DNA of 32,792 nucleotides, from positions 1-32,792 of the forward strand of contig NZ_JAUSNH010000208.1 of NCBI RefSeq assembly GCF_030645335.1, read 5' to 3'. The notes under the pieces are model-generated. The model saw only the letters and a list, made by a program, of their open reading frames with translations. It had not been told where the DNA came from and did no database searches. Shown here in pieces: positions 24,586-32,783 of this stretch (the first letter of the stretch is position 1; each line of letters opens with the position of its first letter). This DNA comes from Lacisediminimonas sp. GTDB lineage: Bacteria; Pseudomonadota; Gammaproteobacteria; Burkholderiales; Burkholderiaceae_D. The position numbers and the translations under genes are program-made.

Positions 24586-25272
24586 CTATCGGGATGGGGC
24601 GGGCTGCGGTGCTTGCGCGGTTGCCTGCTGCTCGGCTACGTAAATCTCCACGCGGCGATTGCGCGCACGATTGGATTCCGTGTCGTTGGCCGCCAGCGGC
24701 TCATGCGATCCGCGACCGTCAATGGCGAAGCGATTGGATGCCACACCACGGCTGACCAGATAGTCACGGGTACGCGCGGCACGATTTACCGACAAGGGGT
24801 CGTTGATCGCATCGCTGCCGGTGTTGTCGGTATGGCCGACTATATTGATGCGGGTACCGGTATTTTCGGCCAGCGTGCTGGCAAATTTATCGAGCACAGG
24901 CCTGAAATTGGGCTTGATGTCGGAGCGGCCGCTATCGAACGAGATATCGCTGGGGATTTCTACCTTGATGCGGTTGTCCTGTGTCTGGGTGACCTGTACG
25001 CCCGTGCCTTGCGTGGCCTGCTGCATTTGCCGCTTCTGCTGCTCCATACGGCTGGACCAGATGTTGCCGGCAACCGCGCCCGCTGCCCCGCCAAGCACGG
25101 CGCCAGTAGCAGCCCGGCCACCACCGCCGCCACCCGTCGCTGCACCCAGTACCGCGCCAACGCCAGCGCCGATGCCGGCACCCATGGCAGTGCCGCGTTG
25201 GGTTTGGTCCATATTGGCGCAGCCAACCGCCAAGGTAGAGGCGATCAGGACAGCCGTCACTGTTTTGCGCAT
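24586..25272 (-). CDS. OmpA-family lipoprotein with glycine-zipper domain (YiaD-like)
   Basis: 228 residues, start supported by GGAG upstream. Lipobox AVGC puts the acylated Cys at 18. Residues about 27-71 are a glycine-zipper segment (GAGIGAGVGAVLGAATGGGG, then GAVLGGAAGAVAG) that can insert in or lie on a membrane. The C-terminal OmpA domain (about 105-215) has FDSGRSDIKPNF, GHTDNTGSDAIN and the peptidoglycan-binding NRARNRRVEI. It should tie the outer membrane to the cell wall. It is on the same strand as, and 136 bases downstream of, the yqjK-like gene, but the gap could hold its own promoter. Confidence 0.88.
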   Translation of the reverse strand: MRKTVTAVLIASTLAVGCANMDQTQRGTAMGAGIGAGVGAVLGAATGGGGGGRAATGAVLGGAAGAVAGNIWSSRMEQQKRQMQQATQGTGVQVTQTQDNRIKVEIPSDISFDSGRSDIKPNFRPVLDKFASTLAENTGTRINIVGHTDNTGSDAINDPLSVNRAARTRDYLVSRGVASNRFAIDGRGSHEPLAANDTESNRARNRRVEIYVAEQQATAQAPQPAPSR

Positions 25273-25408
25273 GGGAATCTCCGCTTGATGATGGTTTCGT
25301 TATTTGTTTTGAATGATTGTTGTCAGACTTGCCCGGGAAACGGAAGTTCTGGCTCCTGCCGCGCAGCACCGTGTGGCGTTTGCCCGGAGTATTACGCCGA
25401 CACCGGAC

Positions 25409-25846
25409 TCAGGGAAGCGGTGTGCTCTGATCTATCGGCGGCATGCCACCGGCCTGGATTTGCTCGCTGGCCTCTTTGCGTCGCTTCTTTGCCGCGATGC
25501 TGCGCCAGCTGGCGTATCCGGCGGCGCCGACCGCCACCGCGATCCCGGCAGGCATCAGCAGATGACGGCGCGATAGAAAACCGACCGCCTTGGCAAGCAC
25601 CGGCAACAATAGCGCCAGGCGACCGTTGAATATCCCGCTCGACAGGCCGTCGAGCGTGAATGCATTGCGCGCCATATCGGCACTGCTGTTTACCACATGC
25701 GCAACGGCGCTCTTCAGGAGCACATCGCGATGCAGGTTGGCCGTCAGCGATTGCTGCGCCTCCAGGATGCCCAGCCGAAACAACTGGCCCTGGACGATCA
25801 GGAACCGCTTGCGCTGGTCTGCCTCTTGTTGCTGTGCCGTTTTCAT
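25409..25846 (-). CDS. YqjK-like small hydrophobic-tail protein
   Basis: 145 residues from the ATG at 25846 (GGAG upstream). The N-terminal half is charged and Gln-rich (MKTAQQQEADQRKRFLIVQG). The C-terminal half has a hydrophobic segment at about 95-112 (HLLMPAGIAVAVGAAGYASW) followed by a basic stretch (AAKKRRKEASEQ). It is not a close match by eye to E. coli YqjK, but it takes its place after YqjE- and YqjD-like genes, separated from YqjE by 34 bases. Function is unknown; association with the inner membrane is likely. Confidence 0.6.
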   Translation of the reverse strand: MKTAQQQEADQRKRFLIVQGQLFRLGILEAQQSLTANLHRDVLLKSAVAHVVNSSADMARNAFTLDGLSSGIFNGRLALLLPVLAKAVGFLSRRHLLMPAGIAVAVGAAGYASWRSIAAKKRRKEASEQIQAGGMPPIDQSTPLP

Positions 25847-25880
25847 CTGGTCGGGGGCTCCGTGATCAAGTGAGCGAACA

Positions 25881-26267
25881 TCACAGAAGTGAATCGCGGT
25901 CGTTGCGCAACTCGGCCATGGTGGCCGGCAAGGACAGCTTGTGCTCGCGCAGGATGGACTGCGCCTGCTTGAACAGCACAAACGCCGCCACCGTAAAGAC
26001 CAGGCCCAACAGCGCGAGTATGGTCCAGCCCATCGCGGGCCAAGCGAGAACCACGATCAGCATTGACCAGAAGGCCAGCGCAAACCATGCGGCAATCGCG
26101 CCAAGCGCACCGAACAGGATGAGCTTCTGCACATTAACCCGGATTTCACCGATTTCGAGTGCGGCAAGCTCGATCCGGGAAATCACCAGCCCCAGCGCAT
26201 TACGAGCCAGCGCGGTGGCGCTGGCGAACAGGCCGGGCTGTCGCCCGGGTTCGTCCTGTGTCTGCAT
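25881..26267 (-). CDS. yqjE: YqjE-family inner-membrane protein (phage-holin-like fold)
   Basis: 128 residues. The N-terminal LISRIELAALEIGEIRVNVQ amphipathic segment is followed by two membrane helices at about 50-100 (LILFGALGAIAAWFALAFWS, TILALLGLVFTVAAFVLF) and a short charged tail. This is the layout of the YqjE/PF07332 family, sometimes annotated as phage holin although it is chromosomal and unrelated to lysis here. It is nine bases downstream of the DUF883 gene, so they are co-transcribed. Role unknown; stress-related envelope function is assumed from family context. Confidence 0.8.
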   Translation of the reverse strand: MQTQDEPGRQPGLFASATALARNALGLVISRIELAALEIGEIRVNVQKLILFGALGAIAAWFALAFWSMLIVVLAWPAMGWTILALLGLVFTVAAFVLFKQAQSILREHKLSLPATMAELRNDRDSLL

Positions 26268-26276
26268 GAACAGCGC

Positions 26277-26579
26277 TTACTTGCGTGCGATCAGCACGCC
26301 AACCAGCAGGCCCACGCCGGCTGATATGGCAACCGCCTGCCATGGGTTTTGCCGCACATAACCATCGGCAGAGTCGGCGATTTCCTTGCCGGCTTCAATC
26401 GCTGCTGCCTGCAGCTCCTTGGCCTTGCCGCTGGCCTCGTCCAGCATGGCCATGCCGCGCGCGCGCAGGTCGTCCGCCTTGACACCGGTGGCGCTGGTTG
26501 CTTCGCGAAACAGTGCCTGCGCGTCGCGCAGCAATGTACCGAAATCGTTACGGACTGTCTTGAGTTGTGATTCCATCAT
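26277..26579 (-). CDS. yqjD: DUF883 protein (YqjD/ElaB-like), membrane-anchored ribosome-binding
   Basis: 100 residues with AGGAGA upstream. A long amphipathic helix (about 1-70, e.g. LLRDAQALFREATSATGVKA) leads to the family ending YVRQNPWQAVAISAGVGLLVGVLIARK, a C-terminal membrane helix. E. coli YqjD and ElaB bind 70S/100S ribosomes in stationary phase and tether them to the inner membrane. It is the first gene of the yqjD-yqjE-yqjK-like unit, with a likely promoter 70-97 bases upstream. Confidence 0.88.
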   Translation of the reverse strand: MMESQLKTVRNDFGTLLRDAQALFREATSATGVKADDLRARGMAMLDEASGKAKELQAAAIEAGKEIADSADGYVRQNPWQAVAISAGVGLLVGVLIARK

Positions 26580-26648
26580 GATGATTTCTCCTGGTTACGG
26601 GGATTGTTTTTACGCGGATCAACCAATGCCTGGGAGACGCTATTCTAT

Positions 26649-26676
26649 ATTGTAGATGCGGCCATTTGTCCGTAAA
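26649..26676 (-). promoter_or_regulatory. Predicted promoter of the yqjDE unit
   Basis: On the minus strand TTTACG (26671-26676), 16-base spacer and TACAAT (26649-26654). The 5' leader to yqjD would be about 65 bases. It sits immediately after the end of the oxidoreductase gene. Confidence 0.45.
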
Positions 26677-26687
26677 ACAAGTGTCGC

Positions 26688-28121
26688 TCAGACACCCGGG
26701 GTACAGTCGTCGCAGTGTTCGATCGGCGGCGGCGGCTTCGACATCTGGTCGCGCGCGTCTTTCAAAGCGGTGCGCAATCCTTCTTCGATGACAGGATGAT
26801 AAAACGGCATGCGCAGCATTTGTCCGATCGTCATCTCGTTTTGCAATGCCCATGCAAGCAGATGACCGAGATGTTCGGCACGTGGCCCGGCCATTTGCGC
26901 GCCGAGCAAGCGACCCGTGCTGCGCTCCGCATACACATGCAGTGCGCCATGGTTTTCGCCGATGACCCGGCTGCGCCCCTGGTCTTCGAACGAGACCCGC
27001 CCGATTACGTAGTCCGCATCCTGCAACTGCTTCCAACGGGGTCCGACCTGGGTCAATTGCGGCTCGGAAAAGGCGATCGAGAATGGCACATGGCGCAGTG
27101 CCGGCCGCATGTTCGGCCAAGCCCCCGCATTGTCACCGGCGATCCGGCCCTGGTCGACCGCCTCGTGCAGCAGGGCACGCTCATTGCTGGCGTCGCCTGC
27201 AATGAAAATGGCGCTGGCGCCGCATTGCATGGTGGCGGGATCGAATACCGGTACACCATTGTCGCCCAGCGCCAGGCCGGAATTCGCGAGGTCCAGCTGA
27301 TCGACATTCGGAACACGCCCGGTAGCCGACAGGACATGGCTGAAATGCTCGGTGGTTTCAACGCCATGGCGATCGCGCACGGTCAGCGCAACGCCTTGCG
27401 CAGTGCGCTCGCTACGGACCAATTCTGTCTGCAGGCGCAGGTCAAGCTCGCGGCTGAAGATAGTGGTCGCCAGTTTCGCCAGCGCCGGATCGTCCAGTTG
27501 CCCTGTCGTATCGGCGCGTCCGAACAACACGACGCGCACACCCAGCCGATGCAGTGCCTGGCCGAGCTCGAGGCCAATGACACCAACGCCGACAATGGCA
27601 ACGGATTCCGGCAATGTGGGCCAGTCGAAGACATCGTCGCTGGTAAAAAGCCGGTCTGCGGCTGCTTGCAGTTCGGGCGGAATGAACGGACGCGAGCCCG
27701 TCGCAATGACCACGGCCCTTGCGTTGACGACGGTGTCTTCGCCGACCTGCAGGCGGGACGGGTCGAGGAAGCGGGCCTGCCCCATCAGTCGCCATTCGGG
27801 GGCAATTGCCTCGGTGCTGCCGACCACACCACCGACGAAGCGGTCGCGCTCTTCGCGTACGCGCCGCATCACGGCCGCACCATCGATGCGGGGGTCGCCG
27901 GCGTGCACGCCAAATACATTTGCGTGGCGCACGCCGTACGCAGCCTGGGCAGCGGCAATCAACAGCTTGCTGGGCATGCAACCCACGCGCGCGCAGGTCG
28001 TACCGTACTGCGCCTGCTCGATCAACACCACGCGCTCGTGGTGCAGGCGTGCGGCGCGAAACGCAGTCAGGCCGGCGCTACCTGCGCCGATCACGGCGAC
28101 ATCGACTGATAGCTGGTTCAT
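26688..28121 (-). CDS. Pyridine-nucleotide-disulfide oxidoreductase (dihydrolipoamide dehydrogenase-like) with C-terminal CxxC
   Basis: 477 residues from the ATG at 28121; the longer frame adds 20 residues before the FAD motif. FAD motif IGAGSAG at 11-17, redox-active disulfide C43-ARVG-C48, NAD(P) motif GVGVIGLELG near 180, FAD motif IFIAGDAS and the active-site base pair H442-P...E447 (HPVIEE). This is a complete class I disulfide reductase. It is less like the E3 subunit of 2-oxoacid complexes than to free-standing homologues. The extra tail PPPPIEHCDDCTPGV carries C470-x2-C473, recalling the C-terminal cysteine pairs of mercuric reductase and large thioredoxin reductases. No 2-oxoacid dehydrogenase genes are near. 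Substrate unknown. Confidence 0.87.
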   Translation of the reverse strand: MNQLSVDVAVIGAGSAGLTAFRAARLHHERVVLIEQAQYGTTCARVGCMPSKLLIAAAQAAYGVRHANVFGVHAGDPRIDGAAVMRRVREERDRFVGGVVGSTEAIAPEWRLMGQARFLDPSRLQVGEDTVVNARAVVIATGSRPFIPPELQAAADRLFTSDDVFDWPTLPESVAIVGVGVIGLELGQALHRLGVRVVLFGRADTTGQLDDPALAKLATTIFSRELDLRLQTELVRSERTAQGVALTVRDRHGVETTEHFSHVLSATGRVPNVDQLDLANSGLALGDNGVPVFDPATMQCGASAIFIAGDASNERALLHEAVDQGRIAGDNAGAWPNMRPALRHVPFSIAFSEPQLTQVGPRWKQLQDADYVIGRVSFEDQGRSRVIGENHGALHVYAERSTGRLLGAQMAGPRAEHLGHLLAWALQNEMTIGQMLRMPFYHPVIEEGLRTALKDARDQMSKPPPPIEHCDDCTPGV

Positions 28122-28329
28122 GGAGAGCTGTGCATCCCGCTCAAAAGCGGGATCCTGGATACACGGCCTTTCAGTATGCACCCGACCCGATCATTGCGCT
28201 CGCTCGAACAAACGGCGTCGGCGCCATTGCCGCCATCGATACGGGAACATGCCGCCGCTGCATCGGCCACTGGCCGCCCGAGCCCGTGCACATCGTGCCT
28301 GCGCACTTTTCTACCAGGGAACCAGAATC

Positions 28330-29463
28330 CTAGCGAACCAGCGCACCGCTCTTGCTGACAACGGTCAATTCAACATAGCGCGAGCCAATATGATTATTGG
28401 CCGAGAATCTGATCGGATATCCACCCAGGTTCAGCTCTCCGAGCCCTTGCAGGGCCTGGCGGATCGATGCCCTGGTGGGCGACTTGCCGGCCTTGCGCAG
28501 CGCGGCGACCAGCACTTTGGCGTTCATGAAGCCCTCCATCGATGGATACGAGTAGGGCACGCCCTTTGCATAGCGGCTCATCAGCGACTGGTACTCCGAT
28601 ACCAGCGGCAAGGTGGCACTGTACGGAAACGGGAAAACCTGCGAAATGCCGACGCCCTGCGCGACAGTTGCACCGACCGCCTTGGTCATGCCCTCCACGT
28701 TCGCGGTCGAGATATTGAAAAGAAAGCCACGGCCGCCGCCCGCACGGTATTGCCTGACGAACTCGGCGGCGGGCGCAGTGACGGCAATCATCACGACGGT
28801 GTCCGGATCAGCTGCCAGTACGTCCTTCACGGCATTGCCCACGTCCGTGGAATAACGCTCATAGGAAACCCGCGCCGCCACGACAATATTGCGTAGCCGG
28901 GCGGCGTCTTCCAGCGCACGCACACCGGCGTCGCCAAACGGATTGTCTTCATGGAAAACAGCAATACGCTTGGTGCCCAGGCCAGCCACATGGCGAACAA
29001 TGGCGTCGACTTCCTCGGCGTAGCCGGCGCGCAGATGAAATACATTGGCGTTGTGCGGCTCACGCAGCAGGCGCGCGCCAGTGGACGCACCAACGATGGC
29101 CAGCGGCGTGTTGTCGAACAGGTGCTGCTTGAACAGCGCCGACACGTTGTCGGTGCCGTAGTAACCGGTCAGCGCGAGCACCTGCGGATTGGCGATGAAT
29201 TCCCGTGTGTTCTTGACGGTGGCGTCGATCTTGAAAGCATCATCCAGGACCACGTGGACCAGTTTGTGGCCGTTGACGCCGCCTTCGGTGGTGTTGATGT
29301 GCTCGAAGTAGATGCGCGTGCCAAGCGCCAGCCCGTTGCCGGCGGCGGCCGCCTCGCCAGTCAGGGGGGCGGATTGGCCAATGACCACATCGGCCTGCGC
29401 TGCGAAAGATGCAGCACCGGCAACCACACAAATGAATTCAGCCAGGAGTTTTTTGATGCGCAC
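28330..29463 (-). CDS. Branched-chain amino acid-type ABC substrate-binding protein (LivK-like)
   Basis: 377 residues starting at a GTG. The signal peptide (MRIKKLLAEFICVVAGAASF) is cut near AQA-DV. Type-I periplasmic-binding-fold marks follow: VVIGQSAPLTGEAAAAGNGLALG, GGVNGHKLVHVVLDDAFK, LTGYYGTDNVSALF, KRIAVFHEDNPFGDAGV and GVGISQVFPFPYS. Members bind amino acids, amides or aromatic acids. No LivHMGF transporter genes are beside it, so it is an orphan that may serve a transporter elsewhere or a sensor. It is flanked by gaps of 208 and 181 bases that hold nothing clear. Confidence 0.88.
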   Translation of the reverse strand: MRIKKLLAEFICVVAGAASFAAQADVVIGQSAPLTGEAAAAGNGLALGTRIYFEHINTTEGGVNGHKLVHVVLDDAFKIDATVKNTREFIANPQVLALTGYYGTDNVSALFKQHLFDNTPLAIVGASTGARLLREPHNANVFHLRAGYAEEVDAIVRHVAGLGTKRIAVFHEDNPFGDAGVRALEDAARLRNIVVAARVSYERYSTDVGNAVKDVLAADPDTVVMIAVTAPAAEFVRQYRAGGGRGFLFNISTANVEGMTKAVGATVAQGVGISQVFPFPYSATLPLVSEYQSLMSRYAKGVPYSYPSMEGFMNAKVLVAALRKAGKSPTRASIRQALQGLGELNLGGYPIRFSANNHIGSRYVELTVVSKSGALVR

Positions 29464-29644
29464 GATTGGTCTGGATGGCGTGATGGGAGCGCCATTTCAA
29501 CAGAATCAATTCGCCACATCCAGCGTGCCTTTGAAGTGTTTATTTTTGACCGAAAAGTGCTGTGCGAACGCAAAATATTTCTCTGAAAAACGAACATCAA
29601 TTCATTGATCGAACTCATGAAAATGAAGTGTTCTGCTATCGAAA

Positions 29645-30451
29645 CTATTGCTGGTGTGTGGGGGGATAATTTGTATCAATGTTCTGATAACGCACGCGAT
29701 ACCAGAGCATGCCAATCCATTCGTGCAGCGCATAGCGGCTACGTTCAAGGGTGCCGGATTGCGGCAGGAAGGTCTTCAGCGTCAGGGCTTGCGGCCCACT
29801 GGCGATATTGGTCGGCGCGGGCACGACATCGAGACCGGCGGCGGAGAAAATGCGGCGCGCGCGCGGCATGTGGATGGCGTCGGTCACCAACAGTACGCGC
29901 TTGATACCGGCTCGCTTGAGCAAGCCCGCGCTGTTCAATGCGTTTTGCGCGGTATTGTCGGAGCGCCCTTCTTCCCATCGCACTGGCACCTTGAAGCTGT
30001 CGCGCAGTGCGCGGGCCATCAGCAGCGACTCGGGCTCCTCGCGGCCATCGGGGCTGCCGCCGGTAACCAGGATCGGCAGGCCGGTCTGTTGATGCAGCCA
30101 TGCACCGTAGCGCAGTCGCCCCAGCGTTGAGCCGTTGGGCTGGTCGAGGCCGCCGTATTCTTGCGCCGCCACGATGCGATCGCCGCCAAGTATCACGATG
30201 GCATGGGCGTGGGCTTCGTGTGCGCGCGTAAGTGGCGGCGATTCGGATTCAAGCAAGCGGGGTAGCCAGGCCGCCGTCAACGGCGTGGACAATACCGTCA
30301 GCAGCACCAGGGACAGCGTCACCAGCACGCGGCCGGCGAATCGGTGGCGCGTGCGCAGCAATGCGCCACCGGCTGCGGCAATCAGCAACAGGGAAAGCGG
30401 CGGCAGCAGTATCGCGCTGATGAGGCCGATCGCGAGTACGCTCGCGCTCAA
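29645..30451 (-). CDS. ElyC/SanA/YdcF-family membrane protein (DUF218)
   Basis: 268 residues. The start is a TTG at 30451 with GGAA upstream; no ATG or GTG is available before the hydrophobic N terminus. Two membrane helices lie at about 4-32 and 42-62, then a soluble DUF218 domain: [53 protein letters not shown] and [14 protein letters not shown]. coli ElyC, of the same layout, affects undecaprenyl-phosphate use in cell wall assembly. The start overlaps the end of the broken EAL gene by four bases, which may be chance or a relic of a former operon. Confidence 0.8.
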   Translation of the reverse strand: MSASVLAIGLISAILLPPLSLLLIAAAGGALLRTRHRFAGRVLVTLSLVLLTVLSTPLTAAWLPRLLESESPPLTRAHEAHAHAIVILGGDRIVAAQEYGGLDQPNGSTLGRLRYGAWLHQQTGLPILVTGGSPDGREEPESLLMARALRDSFKVPVRWEEGRSDNTAQNALNSAGLLKRAGIKRVLLVTDAIHMPRARRIFSAAGLDVVPAPTNIASGPQALTLKTFLPQSGTLERSRYALHEWIGMLWYRVRYQNIDTNYPPTHQQ

Positions 30452-31007
30452 TCGGGAATTCCAGCGGCGTCTTGCGCCGCTATCAAGGCCGCGAGTTGGT
30501 CGGGCGGCAAGGGCTTGCCAAACAAGTAGCCCTGGAATTCGTCACAACCTTGCGCACGCAAGGATTCAAATTGCGCCTGTGTCTCCACGCCTTCGGCGAT
30601 GGTGATGAAACCCAGGCTCTGTCCCAGCTGGATGATGGCCGTCACGATGGCAGACGGCCGTCGGCCATCCCGCGGTTGCTTGCGGCATCCATGAAACCCT
30701 GGCGTAGCCGCTCATGCCCGCCGCGTGCTGCCTCGGGCACCAGCAGATCAAGGCTGGTGCCGACCAGGCTACCCGGCTCGTAGCCAAACATGCTGTCGGC
30801 ACGCGAGTTGGCCAGCACGATGCGGCCCTTGTCGTCCACCATGATCATGGCGTTGGGCGATGCTTCGACGGCACTCTGGAAGCGGTTGGCCTCACGCTTG
30901 CGCTCGGTGATGTCGGTATGGGAGCCGACCAGCCGGAGCAATTGCCCGCGCTCATCGAACTGCTTCTCACCCCGTGAAGTTGAACTGGAACATTGGAATC
31001 CGGACAT
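30448..31007 (-). pseudogene. Remnant of a PAS-EAL signalling gene with internal deletion
   Basis: The 5' piece (30642-31007) has the end of a PAS/PAC domain (GEKQFDERGQLLRLVGSHTD, then ITERKRE) and a second PAS domain (ASPNAMIMVDDKGRIVLANS, MFGYEPGSLVG), stopping at MADGRLPS. The next bases, in another frame (30448-30645), encode only the last 60 residues of an EAL domain ([36 protein letters not shown]). A PAS half directly abutting the extreme end of EAL means that several hundred codons, including the catalytic EAL residues, were deleted out of frame at about 30645. The 5' end is also truncated. It cannot be an active phosphodiesterase. Confidence 0.85.
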
Positions 31008-31305
31008 TATTTGGGGCGTCGATTAATTCCCAATGACCAATAGCAAACAAACCGCCACTTGTCAAAAAATCCAAACTCGGAGTCTTGTGAATAAAAAAGC
31101 GACGAATTTTGCAACTGACGGCATTCCCGGATTACGCACTCCGGCTCGTTCAATACGCCTACCCGCATTGCCAAAGCCACAATTCTTCACGAACAGCGTG
31201 GTACTCTAAAGCAACTGGGCCCTTGATGGCCTGTCGGGGATCTGCGCAGCAAGTACCGAGCAAACCAGGGCACCGCCTACAACGAAATTACCGCAACTGC
31301 ACTTG
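31008..31305. other. Gene-free stretch between the EAL relic and the diguanylate cyclase
   Basis: About 300 bases, more AT-rich than its surroundings, with no recognisable gene. It presumably holds the promoter of the cyclase gene and the scar of the 5' truncation of the PAS-EAL gene. No firm promoter is seen. Confidence 0.4.
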
Positions 31306-32466
31306 ATGTCCAGCTTTGACCTTCGCGCCATAAACTTGATGACAGGCGTCATGTGCGTCGTCTTGGGCATCGTCATCCTAGGCGTGCGGCACAATTTTCC
31401 CGGGACACTCAAGGGACTTGGCCTATGGGGCTTGGGTCCGCTGCTGGGCATGCTCGCCACGCTTTTTTTTGGCCTGGACGGACTGATTCCTCACAGCGTG
31501 GCCGTGATCGGTGGCAACGCCTTTGCGTTTTGCTCGTGCGGTCTTCTGTATTTCGGCAGTCAGTGCTTTTTCGAACAAAAGGTCACGTGGCGCTTTTGGG
31601 GCGGCCTGGGAATCATCAGTTTAAGTGGACTGGCGTTCTTTCTGCTGGCCCAACCGGACTATCGGATCCGCGTCGCGATCTTCGCCTGCACAGTGGGCCT
31701 ACTGTTCGCTGGGCACACCCGCCTGCTGCTGCGTCATGGGCGCGGTTGGGCGGCCAGGTTCACCATGGTTGTGATGGGGGTGCAAACCAGTATCGTAATA
31801 GTGCGCTTGGTCGCCATTTATTGGATCGACAGGGCAGACACAAACCACTTCACGCCCACCCTGATTCATACCCTCTACCTGGTCAGTTTCAGTTTCATGG
31901 TGTTGCTCTTCCTCGTGGGCGCGCAGTTGATGGCCAGTGAGCGCATACGCGCCGAATTCGAGCATCTCGCCACCTACGACAGCCTGACTGGCGCCTTGAA
32001 CCGGCGGGTGCTGCAGCTCGCCGGCGAGCAAGAGCTGCTGCGCTGGCAGCGTTATGGACAATCTTTTGCTGTGCTGCTGCTGGACATTGATCATTTCAAG
32101 CAAATCAATGACCGATACGGGCACCTGGTAGGTGACCAGGTTCTGAAGCGATTCGTGGCCACGTTGCGCCGCCCCCTTCGCAAGAGTGATCTCGTAGGAC
32201 GTTACGGTGGTGAGGAGTTCGTGGTTTTGCTGCCCGTTACCGACCTGAGCACTGCCCTCGCGCTTGGCGAACGTGTCCGTGCCGCAGTCGAAGCGACGCC
32301 AGCCGGCCCAGGTGCGCCCGCTTGCACAACGAGCGTTGGCGTGAGCTGCGTCCAAGCGGGGGATACCAGCTTTGACGCCCTCATTGCGCGGGCTGACCAG
32401 GCGCTATATAAAGCGAAAGCCGAGGGCCGCAATCGCGCACTGATGCTCCAGCAAGAGACCCAGTGA
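31306..32466 (+). CDS. Membrane-bound diguanylate cyclase (GGDEF)
   Basis: 386 residues from the ATG at 31306. The N-terminal half is a sensor with about six membrane helices (for example LMTGVMCVVLGIVILGV and MVLLFLVGAQLM), ending in a short helix ERIRAEFEHLATYDSLTGALNRR that opens the GGDEF domain. The active site GGEEF is at 301-305, with the metal-binding DIDHFKQIND upstream. The inhibitory I-site R292-x2-D295 is exactly five residues before it, so product feedback is expected. It makes c-di-GMP from two GTP; the signal sensed by the membrane part is unknown. Its neighbour is a dead EAL gene. No clear ribosome site precedes the ATG; a TTG one codon earlier is an alternative. Confidence 0.92.
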   Translation: MSSFDLRAINLMTGVMCVVLGIVILGVRHNFPGTLKGLGLWGLGPLLGMLATLFFGLDGLIPHSVAVIGGNAFAFCSCGLLYFGSQCFFEQKVTWRFWGGLGIISLSGLAFFLLAQPDYRIRVAIFACTVGLLFAGHTRLLLRHGRGWAARFTMVVMGVQTSIVIVRLVAIYWIDRADTNHFTPTLIHTLYLVSFSFMVLLFLVGAQLMASERIRAEFEHLATYDSLTGALNRRVLQLAGEQELLRWQRYGQSFAVLLLDIDHFKQINDRYGHLVGDQVLKRFVATLRRPLRKSDLVGRYGGEEFVVLLPVTDLSTALALGERVRAAVEATPAGPGAPACTTSVGVSCVQAGDTSFDALIARADQALYKAKAEGRNRALMLQQETQ

Positions 32467-32500
32467 GCGCGCATTAATCAAGCTTTGCAACATGAGGGGC

Positions 32501-32582
32501 CGCAGGCGGCTTTCTCCACTCCGGAAACGGAAATGCCCGCTTGCGCGGGCATTTGTATGTTTGGCGGAGTGGACGGGACTCG
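32501..32582. repeat. 82-bp direct repeat, copy A (ends in 21 bases of tRNA-Asp 3' end)
   Basis: Matches 32646-32727 at 80 of 82 bases (differences at 32527-32528). It contains the hairpin at 32531-32554 and finishes at 32562-32582 with the exact 3' end of tRNA-Asp including CCA, here without the rest of a tRNA. Confidence 0.9.
32531..32554 (+). terminator. Terminator-like hairpin after the diguanylate cyclase gene
   Basis: AAATGCCCGC and GCGGGCATTT pair perfectly around TTGC. A second identical hairpin lies at 32676-32699 in repeat copy B. Confidence 0.7.
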
Positions 32583-32601
32583 CCTACACATTGCAGGCCG
32601 C

Positions 32602-32623
32602 GGATTCGCTTGCAAGCGAATCC
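32602..32623. repeat. Perfect 22-bp palindrome between the two direct repeats
   Basis: GGATTCGCTTG followed by its exact reverse complement CAAGCGAATCC, with no spacer. It lies in the 63 bases that separate the 82-bp repeats. Confidence 0.8.
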
Positions 32624-32645
32624 CTTCTCGCTCCGCCGAAAGCCG

Positions 32646-32727
32646 CGCAGGCGGCTTTCTCCACTCCGGAATTGGAAATGCCCGCTTGCGCGGGCATTTG
32701 TATGTTTGGCGGAGTGGACGGGACTCG
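32646..32727. repeat. 82-bp direct repeat, copy B (overlaps the real tRNA-Asp 3' end)
   Basis: Second copy, offset 145 bases from copy A. Its last 21 bases are the 3' end of the intact tRNA-Asp gene; the first 61 are the flank with the hairpin at 32676-32699. Confidence 0.9.
32676..32699. terminator. Terminator-like hairpin downstream of tRNA-Asp
   Basis: Same AAATGCCCGC/GCGGGCATTT stem as at 32531. On the minus strand it follows the tRNA by seven bases and ends in TTT, so it likely ends the tRNA transcript. Confidence 0.65.
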
Positions 32728-32783
32728 AACCCGCGACCCCCGGCGTGACAGGCCGGTATTCTAACCAACTGAACTACCACTCC
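32707..32783 (-). tRNA. tRNA-Asp(GTC)
   Basis: Cloverleaf on the minus strand: acceptor GGAGTGG/CCACTCC, anticodon stem CCGGC/GCCGG with loop CTGTCAC (anticodon GTC), T arm GCGGG-TTCGAGT-CCCGT, discriminator G and encoded CCA. Confidence 0.96.

Noticed and set aside
25881-26579. A holin-like gene suggesting a prophage
   Set aside because: It belongs to the chromosomal YqjE family, next to a DUF883/YqjD gene; no other phage gene is present.
26715-28896. Two long plus-strand frames (464 and 514 codons) opposite the oxidoreductase and LivK-like genes
   Set aside because: Low-complexity, motif-free translations lying opposite genes with clear active-site motifs.
32501-32727. Possible CRISPR array from repeated units
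   Set aside because: Only two copies, too long, and they include a tRNA end; no spacer series and no cas genes.
32478-32780. Small frames on both strands across the tRNA-Asp and the 82-bp repeats
   Set aside because: They consist of tRNA and repeat sequence; the repeated peptide pieces simply reflect the DNA duplication.
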